A stretch of 64,000 bases of DNA from Pedobacter cryoconitis (GTDB lineage: Bacteria > Bacteroidota > Bacteroidia > Sphingobacteriales > Sphingobacteriaceae), in the NCBI RefSeq assembly GCF_014207135.1, contig NZ_JACHCC010000006.1:351124-415123 (forward strand), written 5' to 3'. The position numbers and the translations under genes were made by a program. This document shows positions 1-8,894 of this stretch, one piece after another. Under the pieces are notes generated by a model. The model ran no database searches. It was not told the origin of the DNA and saw nothing but the letters and a program-made list of their open reading frames with translations. How positions within the stretch are numbered: position 1 is the stretch's first letter; every line of letters starts with the position of its first letter.

Positions 1-19
1 TTTAAAATTAACAGTTTTT

Positions 20-52
20 TTTGGTTAAAATTAAATTAGGCGACTAACTTAG
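20..52 (+). promoter_or_regulatory. Putative promoter for the first gene cluster
   Basis: TTTG at 20-23 and TAACTTAG at 45-52 are 21 bp apart. This matches the Bacteroidota TTTG/TAnnTTTG layout with one mismatch in the -7 box. It would give a leader of about 25 nt before the ATG at 85. The assignment rests on motif match alone. Confidence 0.4.
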
Positions 53-84
53 TAGCAATCTAAGAAATAATAAATTATATATAC

Positions 85-849
85 ATGAAATACGAAGTAA
101 TAGAAGAGGATGGGTTTAAGTATATAGAGGCCGGCAAAGGCGAGACCCTGGTATTACTTCATGGTTTGATGGGAGAATTGAGTAATTGGGAGCTGGTTAT
201 TGATCATTTTAAAGAAAGCTACAATGTACTGGTGCCAATTTTACCAATATATGAACTGCCTATCCTGACACTGGGTGTTAAAAGCCTGGCTAAATACATT
301 CATAAATTTATCAAATTCAAGAAATTGGGTCAGGTTGTCCTTATTGGTAACTCTTTAGGCGGACATCTGGGATTGATTGTGACAGCAGCACATCAGGAAA
401 GCGTGAAAGCATTAGTCCTGACAGGTAGTTCTGGTTTATATGAAAATGCATTTGGTGGTACTTTCCCGAGAAGAGAAAGTTATGATTATATCCGGGAAAA
501 GGTAGAGTTTACTTTTTATGATCCGTCTATTGCCACTAAAGAGATGGTGGATGAAATCTACAAAACAGTAAACGAAAGGTCAAGAGTTATCCGTATTCTG
601 GCGCTGGCAAAATCTGCGATCCGTCATAATATGTCTAAAGAGCTGAATAAAATTACTATCCCGGTTTCTTTAATCTGGGGTAAAAATGATCAGGTAACAC
701 CTCCTGATGTGGCTGAAGAATTCCATCAGCTGTTACCCAATTCTGAATTGAACTGGGTTGATAAATGCGGACATGTACCTATGATGGAGCATCCCGAAAT
801 TTTTAATAATTATCTGAATACTTTTTTAGATAGAATTTTACTGAAATAA
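85..849 (+). CDS. Alpha/beta-fold hydrolase
   Basis: This 254-residue cytoplasmic protein has no signal peptide. The oxyanion-type HG motif lies at residues 26-27, the nucleophile elbow GNSLGG puts the Ser near 90, Asp is near 202 in GKNDQVTPP, and His is near 230 in CGHVPMMEHPE. The full triad and the family's usual length point to an active serine hydrolase of the MhpC/BioH-like group, substrate unknown. It ends 2 bp before a CBS-domain gene and heads the cluster leading to nadK and the envelope genes, so it is probably co-transcribed. The hydrolase fold is certain; the physiological ester or amide substrate cannot be read from sequence. Confidence 0.85.
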   Translation: MKYEVIEEDGFKYIEAGKGETLVLLHGLMGELSNWELVIDHFKESYNVLVPILPIYELPILTLGVKSLAKYIHKFIKFKKLGQVVLIGNSLGGHLGLIVTAAHQESVKALVLTGSSGLYENAFGGTFPRRESYDYIREKVEFTFYDPSIATKEMVDEIYKTVNERSRVIRILALAKSAIRHNMSKELNKITIPVSLIWGKNDQVTPPDVAEEFHQLLPNSELNWVDKCGHVPMMEHPEIFNNYLNTFLDRILLK

Positions 850-851
850 AT

Positions 852-1514
852 ATGTTTGCATCCGAACTCATATCCAATTCGATCCCTCCACTACAGACCT
901 CTGAAACGGTACATACTGCATTGGATAGGATGGCTGAGTTCAAGCTCACGCATTTACCGGTACTCAATAATGGCACTTTTCTCGGTATAGTTGCCGAAGA
1001 TCACCTGCTGGAAATCAGAAATGTGGAAGAACCCATCGGAACCCTTTCACTGACTATTCTGAATCCATTTGTTTACCAGGACGTACATGTCTATGATGTT
1101 ATCAGAATATTTGACCAGCTGAAACTTTCAGTGGTCCCTGTACTGGATTATAAAAAAAACTATCTGGGTGTTATTTCTATTCATGATTTATTGAAATACA
1201 CCTCGGATATTTTTGCTGTAAAAGAACCGGGTGGGATTATCGTTCTGGAAATCAGTAACCGTAACAATTCCTTATCGCATATGGCCCAGATCGTAGAGGC
1301 TGATAATGCACAAATCCTATCCTCTTATGTCCAGAATTTCCCTGATTCCACACGGTTAGAGGTGACACTGAAAATTAATAAAACAGAGCTTTCTGGTATT
1401 ATATCCGCATTCGAGCGGTATGATTATCAGGTCAAAGCAGTTTTTAACAGTACCATAACAGATAACGGGACCGAAGACAGATACAATTTGTTAATGAGTT
1501 ATTTAAATGTTTAG
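852..1514 (+). CDS. CBS-domain protein with ACT-like C-terminus
   Basis: This 220-residue soluble protein has a pair of CBS motifs across roughly residues 5-125 (LPVLNNGTFLGIVAED and VPVLDYKKNYLGVIS are typical second-strand segments). A C-terminal region of about 80 residues resembles an ACT-like regulatory fold. CBS pairs bind adenosyl nucleotides and usually act as energy sensors. It is 2 bp downstream of the hydrolase and 38 bp upstream of nadK. A link to nucleotide sensing around NAD kinase is attractive, but that is inference from position only. Confidence 0.8.
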   Translation: MFASELISNSIPPLQTSETVHTALDRMAEFKLTHLPVLNNGTFLGIVAEDHLLEIRNVEEPIGTLSLTILNPFVYQDVHVYDVIRIFDQLKLSVVPVLDYKKNYLGVISIHDLLKYTSDIFAVKEPGGIIVLEISNRNNSLSHMAQIVEADNAQILSSYVQNFPDSTRLEVTLKINKTELSGIISAFERYDYQVKAVFNSTITDNGTEDRYNLLMSYLNV

Positions 1515-1552
1515 TTCATTACTATAACCATTCAACACACAATATTTACCGA

Positions 1553-2434
1553 ATGAAGATTGCAATTTACGGCAGAGAGTTTAATAATAGCGTTTTACCC
1601 TTTGTACAGGATGTCTTTAATGCCCTTCAGCAGATGGGGATCAAGACATTGGTATATAAAGAGTACTATGACTTTATTGAAGACAAGGTAAAACTCCCTG
1701 TGGGCCTTCAAACCTTTTCCAATCATCTTGAATTACGCGATCCTGCAACTATTCTGATCAGTCTGGGAGGTGATGGAACTTTACTCGATACACTTGCCCT
1801 GATCCGGGATTCCGGGATTCCGGTTATAGGAATTAACTTCGGAAGATTGGGTTTCCTGGCAAGTATCAATAAAAATGAGATCAGAAATGCCATTGAGGCA
1901 TTGGTTAACCAGGAATATACCCTGGATAAACGTACCCTGCTGAATGTAGAGTCTAAGCACAACCTTTTTGGAGAAGAGAATTTTGCGTTGAATGACATCA
2001 CTATTCACAGGCGTGATAATACAGCCATGATGATTATTCATGCTTATATGAATGATGAATTTATCAATTCATACTGGGCCGATGGACTAATTATAGCTAC
2101 TCCTACAGGCTCAACTGCTTATTCATTAAGTTGTGGTGGCCCTATTATTTTTCCCAGTGCACAGAATTTTGTAATTACCCCGATTGCACCTCATAACCTG
2201 AATGTGAGACCAGTAATTATTCCGGATGATGTTACACTGCGGTTTGAAGTAGAAGCCCGGAGTACCAAATTTCTGGTGTCCTGCGACTCCAGAACGGCGA
2301 CAGTGGACAGGTCTGTAAAGATCATTGTCAGTAAAGCAGCTTTTCATGTCAACCTGATCCGTTTGAATAATGAAAGTTATCTGACTACCTTAAGGAACAA
2401 ATTGCTTTGGGGAATTGATACACGTAACTATTAA
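1553..2434 (+). CDS. nadK: NAD kinase
   Basis: It phosphorylates NAD to NADP with ATP or polyphosphate in the cytoplasm. The 293-residue protein carries the diagnostic GGDGTLLD motif (residues 72-79), the NDITIHR segment and the glycine-rich PTGSTAYSLSCGGP loop, in family order and at normal length. Its ATG follows the CBS gene by 38 bp, and the stop is one base before the ATG of the next gene, so the cluster reads as one operon. Identification is secure. Confidence 0.96.
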   Translation: MKIAIYGREFNNSVLPFVQDVFNALQQMGIKTLVYKEYYDFIEDKVKLPVGLQTFSNHLELRDPATILISLGGDGTLLDTLALIRDSGIPVIGINFGRLGFLASINKNEIRNAIEALVNQEYTLDKRTLLNVESKHNLFGEENFALNDITIHRRDNTAMMIIHAYMNDEFINSYWADGLIIATPTGSTAYSLSCGGPIIFPSAQNFVITPIAPHNLNVRPVIIPDDVTLRFEVEARSTKFLVSCDSRTATVDRSVKIIVSKAAFHVNLIRLNNESYLTTLRNKLLWGIDTRNY

Positions 2435-2435
2435 A

Positions 2436-3209
2436 ATGAGGTATAAAGAGATTGTATTTTCTGTTATTCTGGGATGTTTTTTGTCTACAGCTGCACATGC
2501 TCAGATTATAGAAATAGGAGCCAATGCGGGGGCTGCGGGATATATCGGAGATCTTAATCCAAAGGATCTTTTCAAACCCAGCGGTGTTGCTTTTGGTGTC
2601 TTTGTGAAAGACAATCTAGATCCTTACTGGGCTATCGGTATCCATTATAATTATGGTCATGTCGAAGCTAATGATGCAAATTCTGATGATGCGAGCCTGA
2701 GAGCCCGTAATCTCAATTTCTCTACTTCCCTGAATGAATTGAGTGTACAGGTAGATTTTAACTTTCTGGAGTATTTTGCCGGGGGAGGGACCAAGAAGTT
2801 CACACCCTATATGTTTGCAGGTGTTGGCGGAGTGTTGTTCAATCCGAAAGCCAGGTATGATGGTGTCGAATATGAATTAAGATATTACCAGACAGAGGGT
2901 AAGAAATATAAAAACTATGCAGTCAGTATTCCTTATGGAGTAGGAATGAAATACAGGATCGGAGAACGCTTAGCTGTATTTACACAACTGGGGTACCGGA
3001 CCGCAAAAACAGATTATCTGGATGATGTCGGAGATAAATATCCGCTGGTATCTGCTCTTGGAAAGAATGGGTTTAACCTGTCAGATCCTTCAGGACAGAA
3101 CTTTCCGCCGGGAAGCCAGCGGGGAAATTATGTTAAAAATGATACTTATTTCTTCGTCCATGTAGGTCTTTCCTATACATTCACTTCCGATAAGTGTTAT
3201 AAATTCTGA
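2436..3209 (+). CDS. DUF6089-type outer-membrane beta-barrel protein
   Basis: This 257-residue exported protein has a clean signal peptide (hydrophobic VFSVILGCFLSTAAHAQ, cleavage after AQ). Amphipathic strands and aromatic-rich ends follow (FFVHVGLSYTF at the C-terminus), as in OmpA/OmpW-like eight-strand barrels. I chose the ATG at 2436, one base after the nadK stop. A TTG 21 bp upstream would add seven residues ahead of the signal peptide and overlap nadK. The position between nadK and uppS is where a DUF6089 protein usually lies in this phylum. Function unknown, probably structural in the outer membrane. Confidence 0.75.
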   Translation: MRYKEIVFSVILGCFLSTAAHAQIIEIGANAGAAGYIGDLNPKDLFKPSGVAFGVFVKDNLDPYWAIGIHYNYGHVEANDANSDDASLRARNLNFSTSLNELSVQVDFNFLEYFAGGGTKKFTPYMFAGVGGVLFNPKARYDGVEYELRYYQTEGKKYKNYAVSIPYGVGMKYRIGERLAVFTQLGYRTAKTDYLDDVGDKYPLVSALGKNGFNLSDPSGQNFPPGSQRGNYVKNDTYFFVHVGLSYTFTSDKCYKF

Positions 3210-3370
3210 TCAATTTTCTTACCTCATCTAACATAAAATGTACATATCCTTCGTTTTGCTTCCAGGATATGGTAGAAATAAACAAAATAACTTATAACTT
3301 TGATATCTTCATATTAAAAACTTGCCATTCTTCTGAATGTTAGACATTTTAGCCATATTTGCACAAATAA

Positions 3371-4111
3371 ATGGGATTTAAAGAACAAATCGATACTAGT
3401 CGCTTACCTGAACACATCGCTATTATAATGGATGGTAATGGAAGATGGGCTAAAAATCAAGGTAAATTCAGGTCTTTCGGACATGAAAGTGGGGTGTTAT
3501 CCGTGAAGGATATTGTGGAAGGTTGTGCAGATATAGGTGTAAAATATCTGACGATTTATGCTTTTTCAACTGAAAACTGGAACCGTCCTATTGATGAAGT
3601 CAATGCTTTGATGGAATTGCTGATTGCTACAATCAATAATGAAACGGATACACTGAATAAAAATAATATCCGGTTAAATGCAATCGGGGATATTGCTTCC
3701 TTACCTCAGCAATGTATAGATGATTTAAAGAGTGCGATGGAAAAAACGGCAGGAAATACAACCTGTACGCTGACCCTTGCCTTAAGTTATAGCGCTAAAT
3801 GGGAAATCCTGGAAGCCGCAAAAAAATTGGCTGTACTGGTTCAGGAAGGGAAAATCAAAGTAGATGAAATTAATGAGGAGCGATTTTCTTCTCAGTTAAC
3901 TACTTTAAATATCCCGGATCCTGAGTTGATGATCCGTACCAGCGGAGAGCATCGCATAAGTAATTTTCTGCTATGGCAGATGGCTTATACGGAACTCTAT
4001 TTTACAGAAACTTTATGGCCCGATTTCAGAAGGGAAGACCTTTTTGAAGCAATTGTAGACTACCAAAAGCGCGAGCGTCGCTTCGGTAAAATTAGTGAAC
4101 AGTTGAACTAA
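3371..4111 (+). CDS. uppS: Isoprenyl (undecaprenyl) diphosphate synthase
   Basis: This cis-prenyltransferase condenses isopentenyl diphosphate onto farnesyl diphosphate to make the C55 lipid carrier for peptidoglycan and polysaccharide export. The 246-residue protein has IIMDGNGRWAK near residues 18-28, with catalytic Asp21 and the substrate-binding Arg and Trp. It also has the C-terminal RTSGEHRISNFLLWQ signature. One oddity is SGEHR where SGEQR or SGDxR is commoner. A near-match -7 box (CATATTTG, 3354-3361) lies just upstream, so it may start a new transcript. It precedes bamA by 63 bp, joining carrier-lipid and outer-membrane assembly genes. Confidence 0.95.
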   Translation: MGFKEQIDTSRLPEHIAIIMDGNGRWAKNQGKFRSFGHESGVLSVKDIVEGCADIGVKYLTIYAFSTENWNRPIDEVNALMELLIATINNETDTLNKNNIRLNAIGDIASLPQQCIDDLKSAMEKTAGNTTCTLTLALSYSAKWEILEAAKKLAVLVQEGKIKVDEINEERFSSQLTTLNIPDPELMIRTSGEHRISNFLLWQMAYTELYFTETLWPDFRREDLFEAIVDYQKRERRFGKISEQLN

Positions 4112-4174
4112 TTTTACTTTTAACACTTTTTAACATGTGTTTAAATTAACTTAGCAACGTTTTTTAGATTGTAA

Positions 4175-6730
4175 ATGAAAAGAATATACCAACTCATATT
4201 ATTGCTATTGATCGGGCTTCCGACGATGGCACAGATTACCCGTCCAAAGTCCAATCCCAATACCCCGAGCCTAAAAGTTGGCGGAACAGATATGGACTAT
4301 TTTCAACCTAAAGAATATATCATAGGAGGAACTACTTTAAGTGGCGCAAAGTTTATTGACAAGGAAGTTATTATCACACTTTCCAAGTTAATTAAAGGTG
4401 AAAAGGTTTTACTTCCGGGTGATGCTACTTCCAATGCCATTAAAACACTTTGGGCACAGGGCCTGTTTGATGATATTGAATTGAATATTTCAAAGGTAGA
4501 TCTCGATACTGTTTATTTTGATATTCAGGTAGTTGAAAGGCCCCGTTTAAGTTCATTCGAACTGAATGGTCTGAGTAAATCACAGAAAACGGATATTACA
4601 GAGAAGCTGAATTCAAAATCAGGTAAAACCATTATCAATGAAAATACTTACAACAGTACGACAGCGATAATCAATAAATACCTGGCTGAGAAGGGCTATT
4701 TCTTTACTAAAGTTGACTACAAAACCAAACCTGATCCGAATATGGAAAATGGGGTGGTATTACAGATTTTTGTAAATAAGGGAAACAAGGTAAAGGTGCA
4801 TGAGATCAACTTTACAGGTAATAAGGATTTTAAGGCAGCTACCCTGCGTAAGTATCTTAAAAAAACCAAGCAGCAGGCATTTTACAAAGTCTTTGGTTCT
4901 GGTAAATTCAGCCAGGATAAATATAAAGAGGATAAAGAGAAGCTGATTGCTAAAATGCAGGATAAAGGTTACCGTGATGCGGTGATCATCAAAGATACCA
5001 CTTACAGATACAATGATAAATCTGTAGGGATTAAAATTGATTTATACGAAGGTCCTAAATATTACATCGGAAATATTACCTGGTCCGGAAATGCAAAATA
5101 TGCAACAAAGGATCTGACCAAAGTATTGGGTCTGGAGAAAGGTGAAGTTTTCAGCGAAGAAAAACTGAATACCAAACTTCATGGTAACGGTGCAGAAAGC
5201 GATGACGTATCGAGTATTTATCTGAATGATGGTTACCTGACTTTTAACGTTGAGCCTGTTCAGACAAAAATATACAACGATACTGTAGATTTAGAAATCA
5301 GGATCTATGAAGGACCACAGTATACCAATAACAGGATTACTGTAAAAGGAAATACAATCACGAATGACAGGGTTGTATTACGTGAGGTTCGTACAAGACC
5401 GGGTGATAAATTTTCCAAAGATTTGTTAGTTCGTACAGTACGTGATTTAGGTCAGCTGGGTAACTTTGATGAATCTAAAACCGTACCGACTCCGAAACCT
5501 AATCCTTCTGATGGTACTGTAGATATTGAGTATGCTGTAGAAGAGAAACCTTCCGATCAGGTAGAATTATCAGGTGGTTTTGGTGGTGGTCGTGTCATCG
5601 GAACAGTTGGTTTAACTTTTAACAACTTCTCTTTAAGAAATATATTAAATCCAAAAGCTTACAAACCACTACCTAAAGGTGATGGACAGAAATTAAGTCT
5701 TCGTGGTCAGACCAACGGTCAGTACTACCAGTCTTACAGTTTCTCTTTCTCTGAGCCATGGTTAGGTGGTAAAAAACCAGTGAGTTTTGGTTTAAGTGCT
5801 TTCACCTCTCTTTCTTCGAATGGTGGTTCAGGTACTGCTCAGCAGAAGATCCGTTTAAACGGTGTGACTGTTAGTTTGGGAAGAAAATTGAAATGGCCTG
5901 ATAACTATTTCCAGATATCTCATGCCATTAACATACAACAGTATATCCTGAACAATTATCCAGGTTATTTATTCAGCACTGGAACTTCATATAACTTTAA
6001 CTTAACTCAGGAGATCAGCAGAGATTCAAGAAATTCACCGATCTTCCCGACTGAAGGTTCATATTTTAAATTCACGGTACAGGCAACGCCTCCGTATTCA
6101 TTGCTAAACAATGTGAACTATGCAACAGCATCAGATAAGGAACGTTATAAATTTACTGAATATCACAAATGGAAATTTGAAGGACAGTGGTTCCAGAGAC
6201 TGGCTGGTAAGTTTGTAGTGAAAGCTCAGGCTCAGTTCGGATTCTTAGGATCATACAACCAGGCTGTAGGTCAGTCAGCTTTTGAAAGGTTTAAACTAGG
6301 TGGTGATGGTATGCAGGGATTCGATTTTCTTCAGGGATCAGAGTTAATCACGATGCGTGGTTATGCGAACAACGTGGTTATTCCGGCAACAGCTACGACA
6401 ACTACCCAGGTTAATAATGCAACAGCTTCAGGTAGCCCGATCTACAGTAAATATGTAATGGAAATAAGATATCCTGTTATTGCAAGTCAGCAGGCAACAG
6501 CTTACCTTGTGGGTTTTGCTGAGGGTGGTAATACCTGGAACAAGTTTTCAGATTTTAATCCTTTTAACATTAGAAGGTCTGCAGGTATTGGAGCTAGAAT
6601 ATTTTTACCGATATTTGGAATGTTGGGTATCGATTATGGATTTCCGTTTGATAAAATTCCCGGAGTTACTGATGGGGGTAAACAGAATTTCACATTTAGT
6701 ATCGCTCAGCAATTGGGTGGATTTAATTAA
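4175..6730 (+). CDS. bamA: Outer membrane protein assembly factor BamA
   Basis: This is the central subunit of the BAM machine that folds beta-barrels into the outer membrane. The 851-residue protein has a signal peptide ending near PTMAQ, about five POTRA-type repeats through residue ~450 (recurring 'GN..' turns such as FTGNKDF, SGNAKY, KGNTIT), then a 16-strand barrel domain. The barrel contains the GGDGMQGFDF-type segment and ends in an aromatic-rich strand. Length fits the Bacteroidota family. It is followed after 7 bp by two Skp-like periplasmic chaperone genes, the usual partner arrangement. Identification is secure. Confidence 0.96.
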   Translation: MKRIYQLILLLLIGLPTMAQITRPKSNPNTPSLKVGGTDMDYFQPKEYIIGGTTLSGAKFIDKEVIITLSKLIKGEKVLLPGDATSNAIKTLWAQGLFDDIELNISKVDLDTVYFDIQVVERPRLSSFELNGLSKSQKTDITEKLNSKSGKTIINENTYNSTTAIINKYLAEKGYFFTKVDYKTKPDPNMENGVVLQIFVNKGNKVKVHEINFTGNKDFKAATLRKYLKKTKQQAFYKVFGSGKFSQDKYKEDKEKLIAKMQDKGYRDAVIIKDTTYRYNDKSVGIKIDLYEGPKYYIGNITWSGNAKYATKDLTKVLGLEKGEVFSEEKLNTKLHGNGAESDDVSSIYLNDGYLTFNVEPVQTKIYNDTVDLEIRIYEGPQYTNNRITVKGNTITNDRVVLREVRTRPGDKFSKDLLVRTVRDLGQLGNFDESKTVPTPKPNPSDGTVDIEYAVEEKPSDQVELSGGFGGGRVIGTVGLTFNNFSLRNILNPKAYKPLPKGDGQKLSLRGQTNGQYYQSYSFSFSEPWLGGKKPVSFGLSAFTSLSSNGGSGTAQQKIRLNGVTVSLGRKLKWPDNYFQISHAINIQQYILNNYPGYLFSTGTSYNFNLTQEISRDSRNSPIFPTEGSYFKFTVQATPPYSLLNNVNYATASDKERYKFTEYHKWKFEGQWFQRLAGKFVVKAQAQFGFLGSYNQAVGQSAFERFKLGGDGMQGFDFLQGSELITMRGYANNVVIPATATTTTQVNNATASGSPIYSKYVMEIRYPVIASQQATAYLVGFAEGGNTWNKFSDFNPFNIRRSAGIGARIFLPIFGMLGIDYGFPFDKIPGVTDGGKQNFTFSIAQQLGGFN

Positions 6731-6737
6731 TAGAAAA

Positions 6738-7265
6738 ATGAAGAAAGTTATTTTAATCGGGTTTTTGGTTTTCGCAGGATTTGGCGCTTTTGCACAAAAG
6801 TTTGCTTATGTAGATACAGAGTACATTCTAAAGAATCTACCTGAATATAAATCTGCTCAGAATCAACTTAACGTATTGTCTCAGCAGTGGCAGAAAGATG
6901 TCGATGCTAATTTTACTTCGATTGACAAAATGTATAAGGCTTATCAGGCGGACCAGGTGTTGTTGACTGATGATATGCGTAAGCGCAGAGAAAATGATAT
7001 TATTGAAAAAGAAAAAGCAGCTAAAGAATTCCAGCGTCAGAAATTCGGACCGGATGGTGAGCTTTTCCAGACCAGGGCAAAATTATTGAAGCCTATCCAG
7101 GACAAAGTAACTGCTGTGATTTCTGATCTTGCAAAAACTAAGTTTCTTGACTTTATCTTTGATAAAAGCAGCGAAGCGACCATGATGATTTATGCAAGCA
7201 GTAATTACGATCTGAGCAATGATGTTATTATCAGATTAGGTTATAAACCAAACACCGTAAAATAG
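6738..7265 (+). CDS. OmpH/Skp-family periplasmic chaperone (first copy)
   Basis: This 175-residue exported protein has a signal peptide (ILIGFLVFAGFGAFAQ). The mature part starts KFAYVDTEYILKNLPEYKSA, the beta-strand/helix entry of the OmpH/Skp fold, and continues as a charged helical hairpin with coiled-coil character. Skp trimers hold unfolded outer-membrane proteins for BamA. The real start is the ATG at 6738, 7 bp after bamA; a longer reading frame upstream lies inside bamA and is spurious. It is paralogous to the next gene. Confidence 0.92.
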   Translation: MKKVILIGFLVFAGFGAFAQKFAYVDTEYILKNLPEYKSAQNQLNVLSQQWQKDVDANFTSIDKMYKAYQADQVLLTDDMRKRRENDIIEKEKAAKEFQRQKFGPDGELFQTRAKLLKPIQDKVTAVISDLAKTKFLDFIFDKSSEATMMIYASSNYDLSNDVIIRLGYKPNTVK

Positions 7266-7310
7266 ACACACCTAAATAAATTTTAAAAACAATTATTAAG
7301 AACAATAAAA

Positions 7311-7883
7311 ATGAGAAAGTTAATTAACGTATTTTTTGTAGCAGCTGGTTTAGTATTTACTGCTAATGTTGCTAGTGCTCAACAAAAAATTGCACATCTT
7401 GATTCTGAAGCTATTTTTGCAGTAATGCCTGAAGCGAAAACTGCATCGGCTACTTTAGAAGCTCTTAGCAAACAGAAACAAGCTGAAGTTGAAAAAATGA
7501 AAAGTGAGTATTCTGTAAAGTACGAAGCAGCGGTTGCTAAAAACAAAACTTTAAGTGAAGCTAACAAAGAAACAGTAGGTAAAGAATTACAAGCTATGGG
7601 TGCTGAATTACAGGATATGGAAAAACGTATCGGTGAAGCAAGCCAGAAAGCTCAACAAGATCTTGCTACTAAACAAGGTGAATTATTAGCACCATTAAAC
7701 GCTAAATTCCAGACTGCAGTTAAAGCTGTAGCGAGAGAAAAAGGTTTAGCTTATGTATTTGACAGTTCAGCACAGAATGGTGCAAACAACCTGTTAGCAT
7801 GGGAAGGTGGTGATGATATCACTGCTTTGGTTAAAACTAAATTAGGGATCTCTGCATCTGCAACTCCAGCGCCTAAGAAATAA
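7311..7883 (+). CDS. OmpH/Skp-family periplasmic chaperone (second copy)
   Basis: This 190-residue exported protein has a signal peptide (FFVAAGLVFTANVASAQ) and the OmpH entry motif QKIAHLDSEAIFAVMPE. A long Lys/Glu/Ala-rich helical arm follows (residues ~45-125) and a C-terminal Ala/Pro tail ending PAPKK. It is a paralogue of the gene 45 bp upstream and presumably serves the same BamA pathway, perhaps with different clients. The codon choice (many TTA, GCT, AAA) suggests high expression. An intrinsic terminator at 7905-7939 ends the operon. Confidence 0.92.
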   Translation: MRKLINVFFVAAGLVFTANVASAQQKIAHLDSEAIFAVMPEAKTASATLEALSKQKQAEVEKMKSEYSVKYEAAVAKNKTLSEANKETVGKELQAMGAELQDMEKRIGEASQKAQQDLATKQGELLAPLNAKFQTAVKAVAREKGLAYVFDSSAQNGANNLLAWEGGDDITALVKTKLGISASATPAPKK

Positions 7884-7904
7884 TCTTAAAAAATATTTAA
7901 ATTG

Positions 7905-7939
7905 CGGCACCGGGTATTTCCCCGGTGCCGTTTTTTTTT
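7905..7939 (+). terminator. Intrinsic terminator after the bamA-ompH operon
   Basis: A perfect 10-bp GC-rich stem (CGGCACCGGG, 7905-7914, with CCCGGTGCCG, 7921-7930) has a 6-nt loop and nine T residues at 7931-7939. It ends three bases before the murI ATG. Confidence 0.92.
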
Positions 7940-7942
7940 GTC

Positions 7943-8773
7943 ATGATAAATAAGAAATCCATAGGTATTTTTGATTCGGGTTATGGTGGTTTGACAGTCT
8001 TTGGATCAATCGCAGATCAGTTACCTGATTACAATTATATCTATTTCGGTGATAATGCCCGTGCCCCTTATGGAGATCATTCCTATGAGACTATTTACCA
8101 GTACACCTTAGAATGCGTAGAGTGGTTATTCGCGCAAGGCTGCCCATTGGTTATCCTCGCTTGCAATACTGCTTCAGCAAAGGCCCTGCGTACCATTCAG
8201 CAGAAAGTACTGCCTTTCAAATATCCCGGTTACCGCGTACTTGGTGTGATCCGCCCGACTGCCGAGGTGATTGGTTCTTATACAGTATCTGATACCATTG
8301 GAGTCATGGGCACCAGAGGGACTGTAAACTCAGAGTCCTATCTTCTGGAGATCCATCATCTTTACCCCGAAATTAAAGTCATTCAGCAAAGTTGCCCGAT
8401 GTGGGTTCCACTGATAGAAAATAATGAACATGTCAATGAGGGAGCAGATTATTTCGTTCGCAAGTATATCGATAACCTGTTGGAGCAGTCCCCTGATATC
8501 GATGCCATATTACTGGCTTGTACCCATTACCCACTGTTAATTCCTAAGATAGCAGCTTATCTTCCTGAAGGGATACAATTGGTAGCCCAGGGAGAAATAG
8601 TAGCAGGCAGTCTGAAAAAATATCTGGCGAATCATCCCGAAATAGAAAGCCAGTTGGGCAAAGAAGGGAAGATGCAATTCTATACTTCAGGTGATGATCA
8701 GGACTTCAATAAACATGCTTCCATCTTTTTTCCTAAAGAAGTTGTGTCTACTCATGTAGATTTAAAAGTATAG
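7943..8773 (+). CDS. murI: Glutamate racemase
   Basis: It interconverts L- and D-glutamate for peptidoglycan. The 276-residue protein shows GIFDSGYGGLTV at the N-terminus, the first catalytic Cys in ACNTASAKAL, and the second in LLACTHYPLL. All are family-diagnostic. I chose the ATG at 7943. An in-frame GTG at 7925 lies inside the terminator stem and would add six residues (VPFFFV). The gene follows the OmpH pair as usual in this phylum but is separated from it by a strong terminator. It must therefore be expressed by readthrough or an unseen start site. A terminator follows at 8789-8831. Confidence 0.95.
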   Translation: MINKKSIGIFDSGYGGLTVFGSIADQLPDYNYIYFGDNARAPYGDHSYETIYQYTLECVEWLFAQGCPLVILACNTASAKALRTIQQKVLPFKYPGYRVLGVIRPTAEVIGSYTVSDTIGVMGTRGTVNSESYLLEIHHLYPEIKVIQQSCPMWVPLIENNEHVNEGADYFVRKYIDNLLEQSPDIDAILLACTHYPLLIPKIAAYLPEGIQLVAQGEIVAGSLKKYLANHPEIESQLGKEGKMQFYTSGDDQDFNKHASIFFPKEVVSTHVDLKV

Positions 8774-8788
8774 CGGTAAATAGAATTT

Positions 8789-8831
8789 CAATCGTTTGAA
8801 ATTGAATATCAAACGATTGCGTTTATTTTTT
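8789..8831 (+). terminator. Intrinsic terminator after murI
   Basis: An 11-bp perfect stem (CAATCGTTTGA, 8789-8799, with TCAAACGATTG, 8809-8819) is followed by a T-rich run interrupted by GCG and A. Confidence 0.75.
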
Positions 8832-8894
8832 GAATAAAATACAAATCAGACAACATCATAGTTCAGGGTATATTAGATTATAAACCCTTTAACT

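Noticed and set aside
4147..4154. Promoter -7 box TAACTTAG before bamA
   Set aside because: It has one mismatch and no -33 TTTG at the right distance. The same word occurs before the first gene, where the spacing does fit.
6480..6737. N-terminal extension of the first OmpH gene into bamA
   Set aside because: It lies out of frame inside bamA, and the signal peptide begins at the ATG at 6738.
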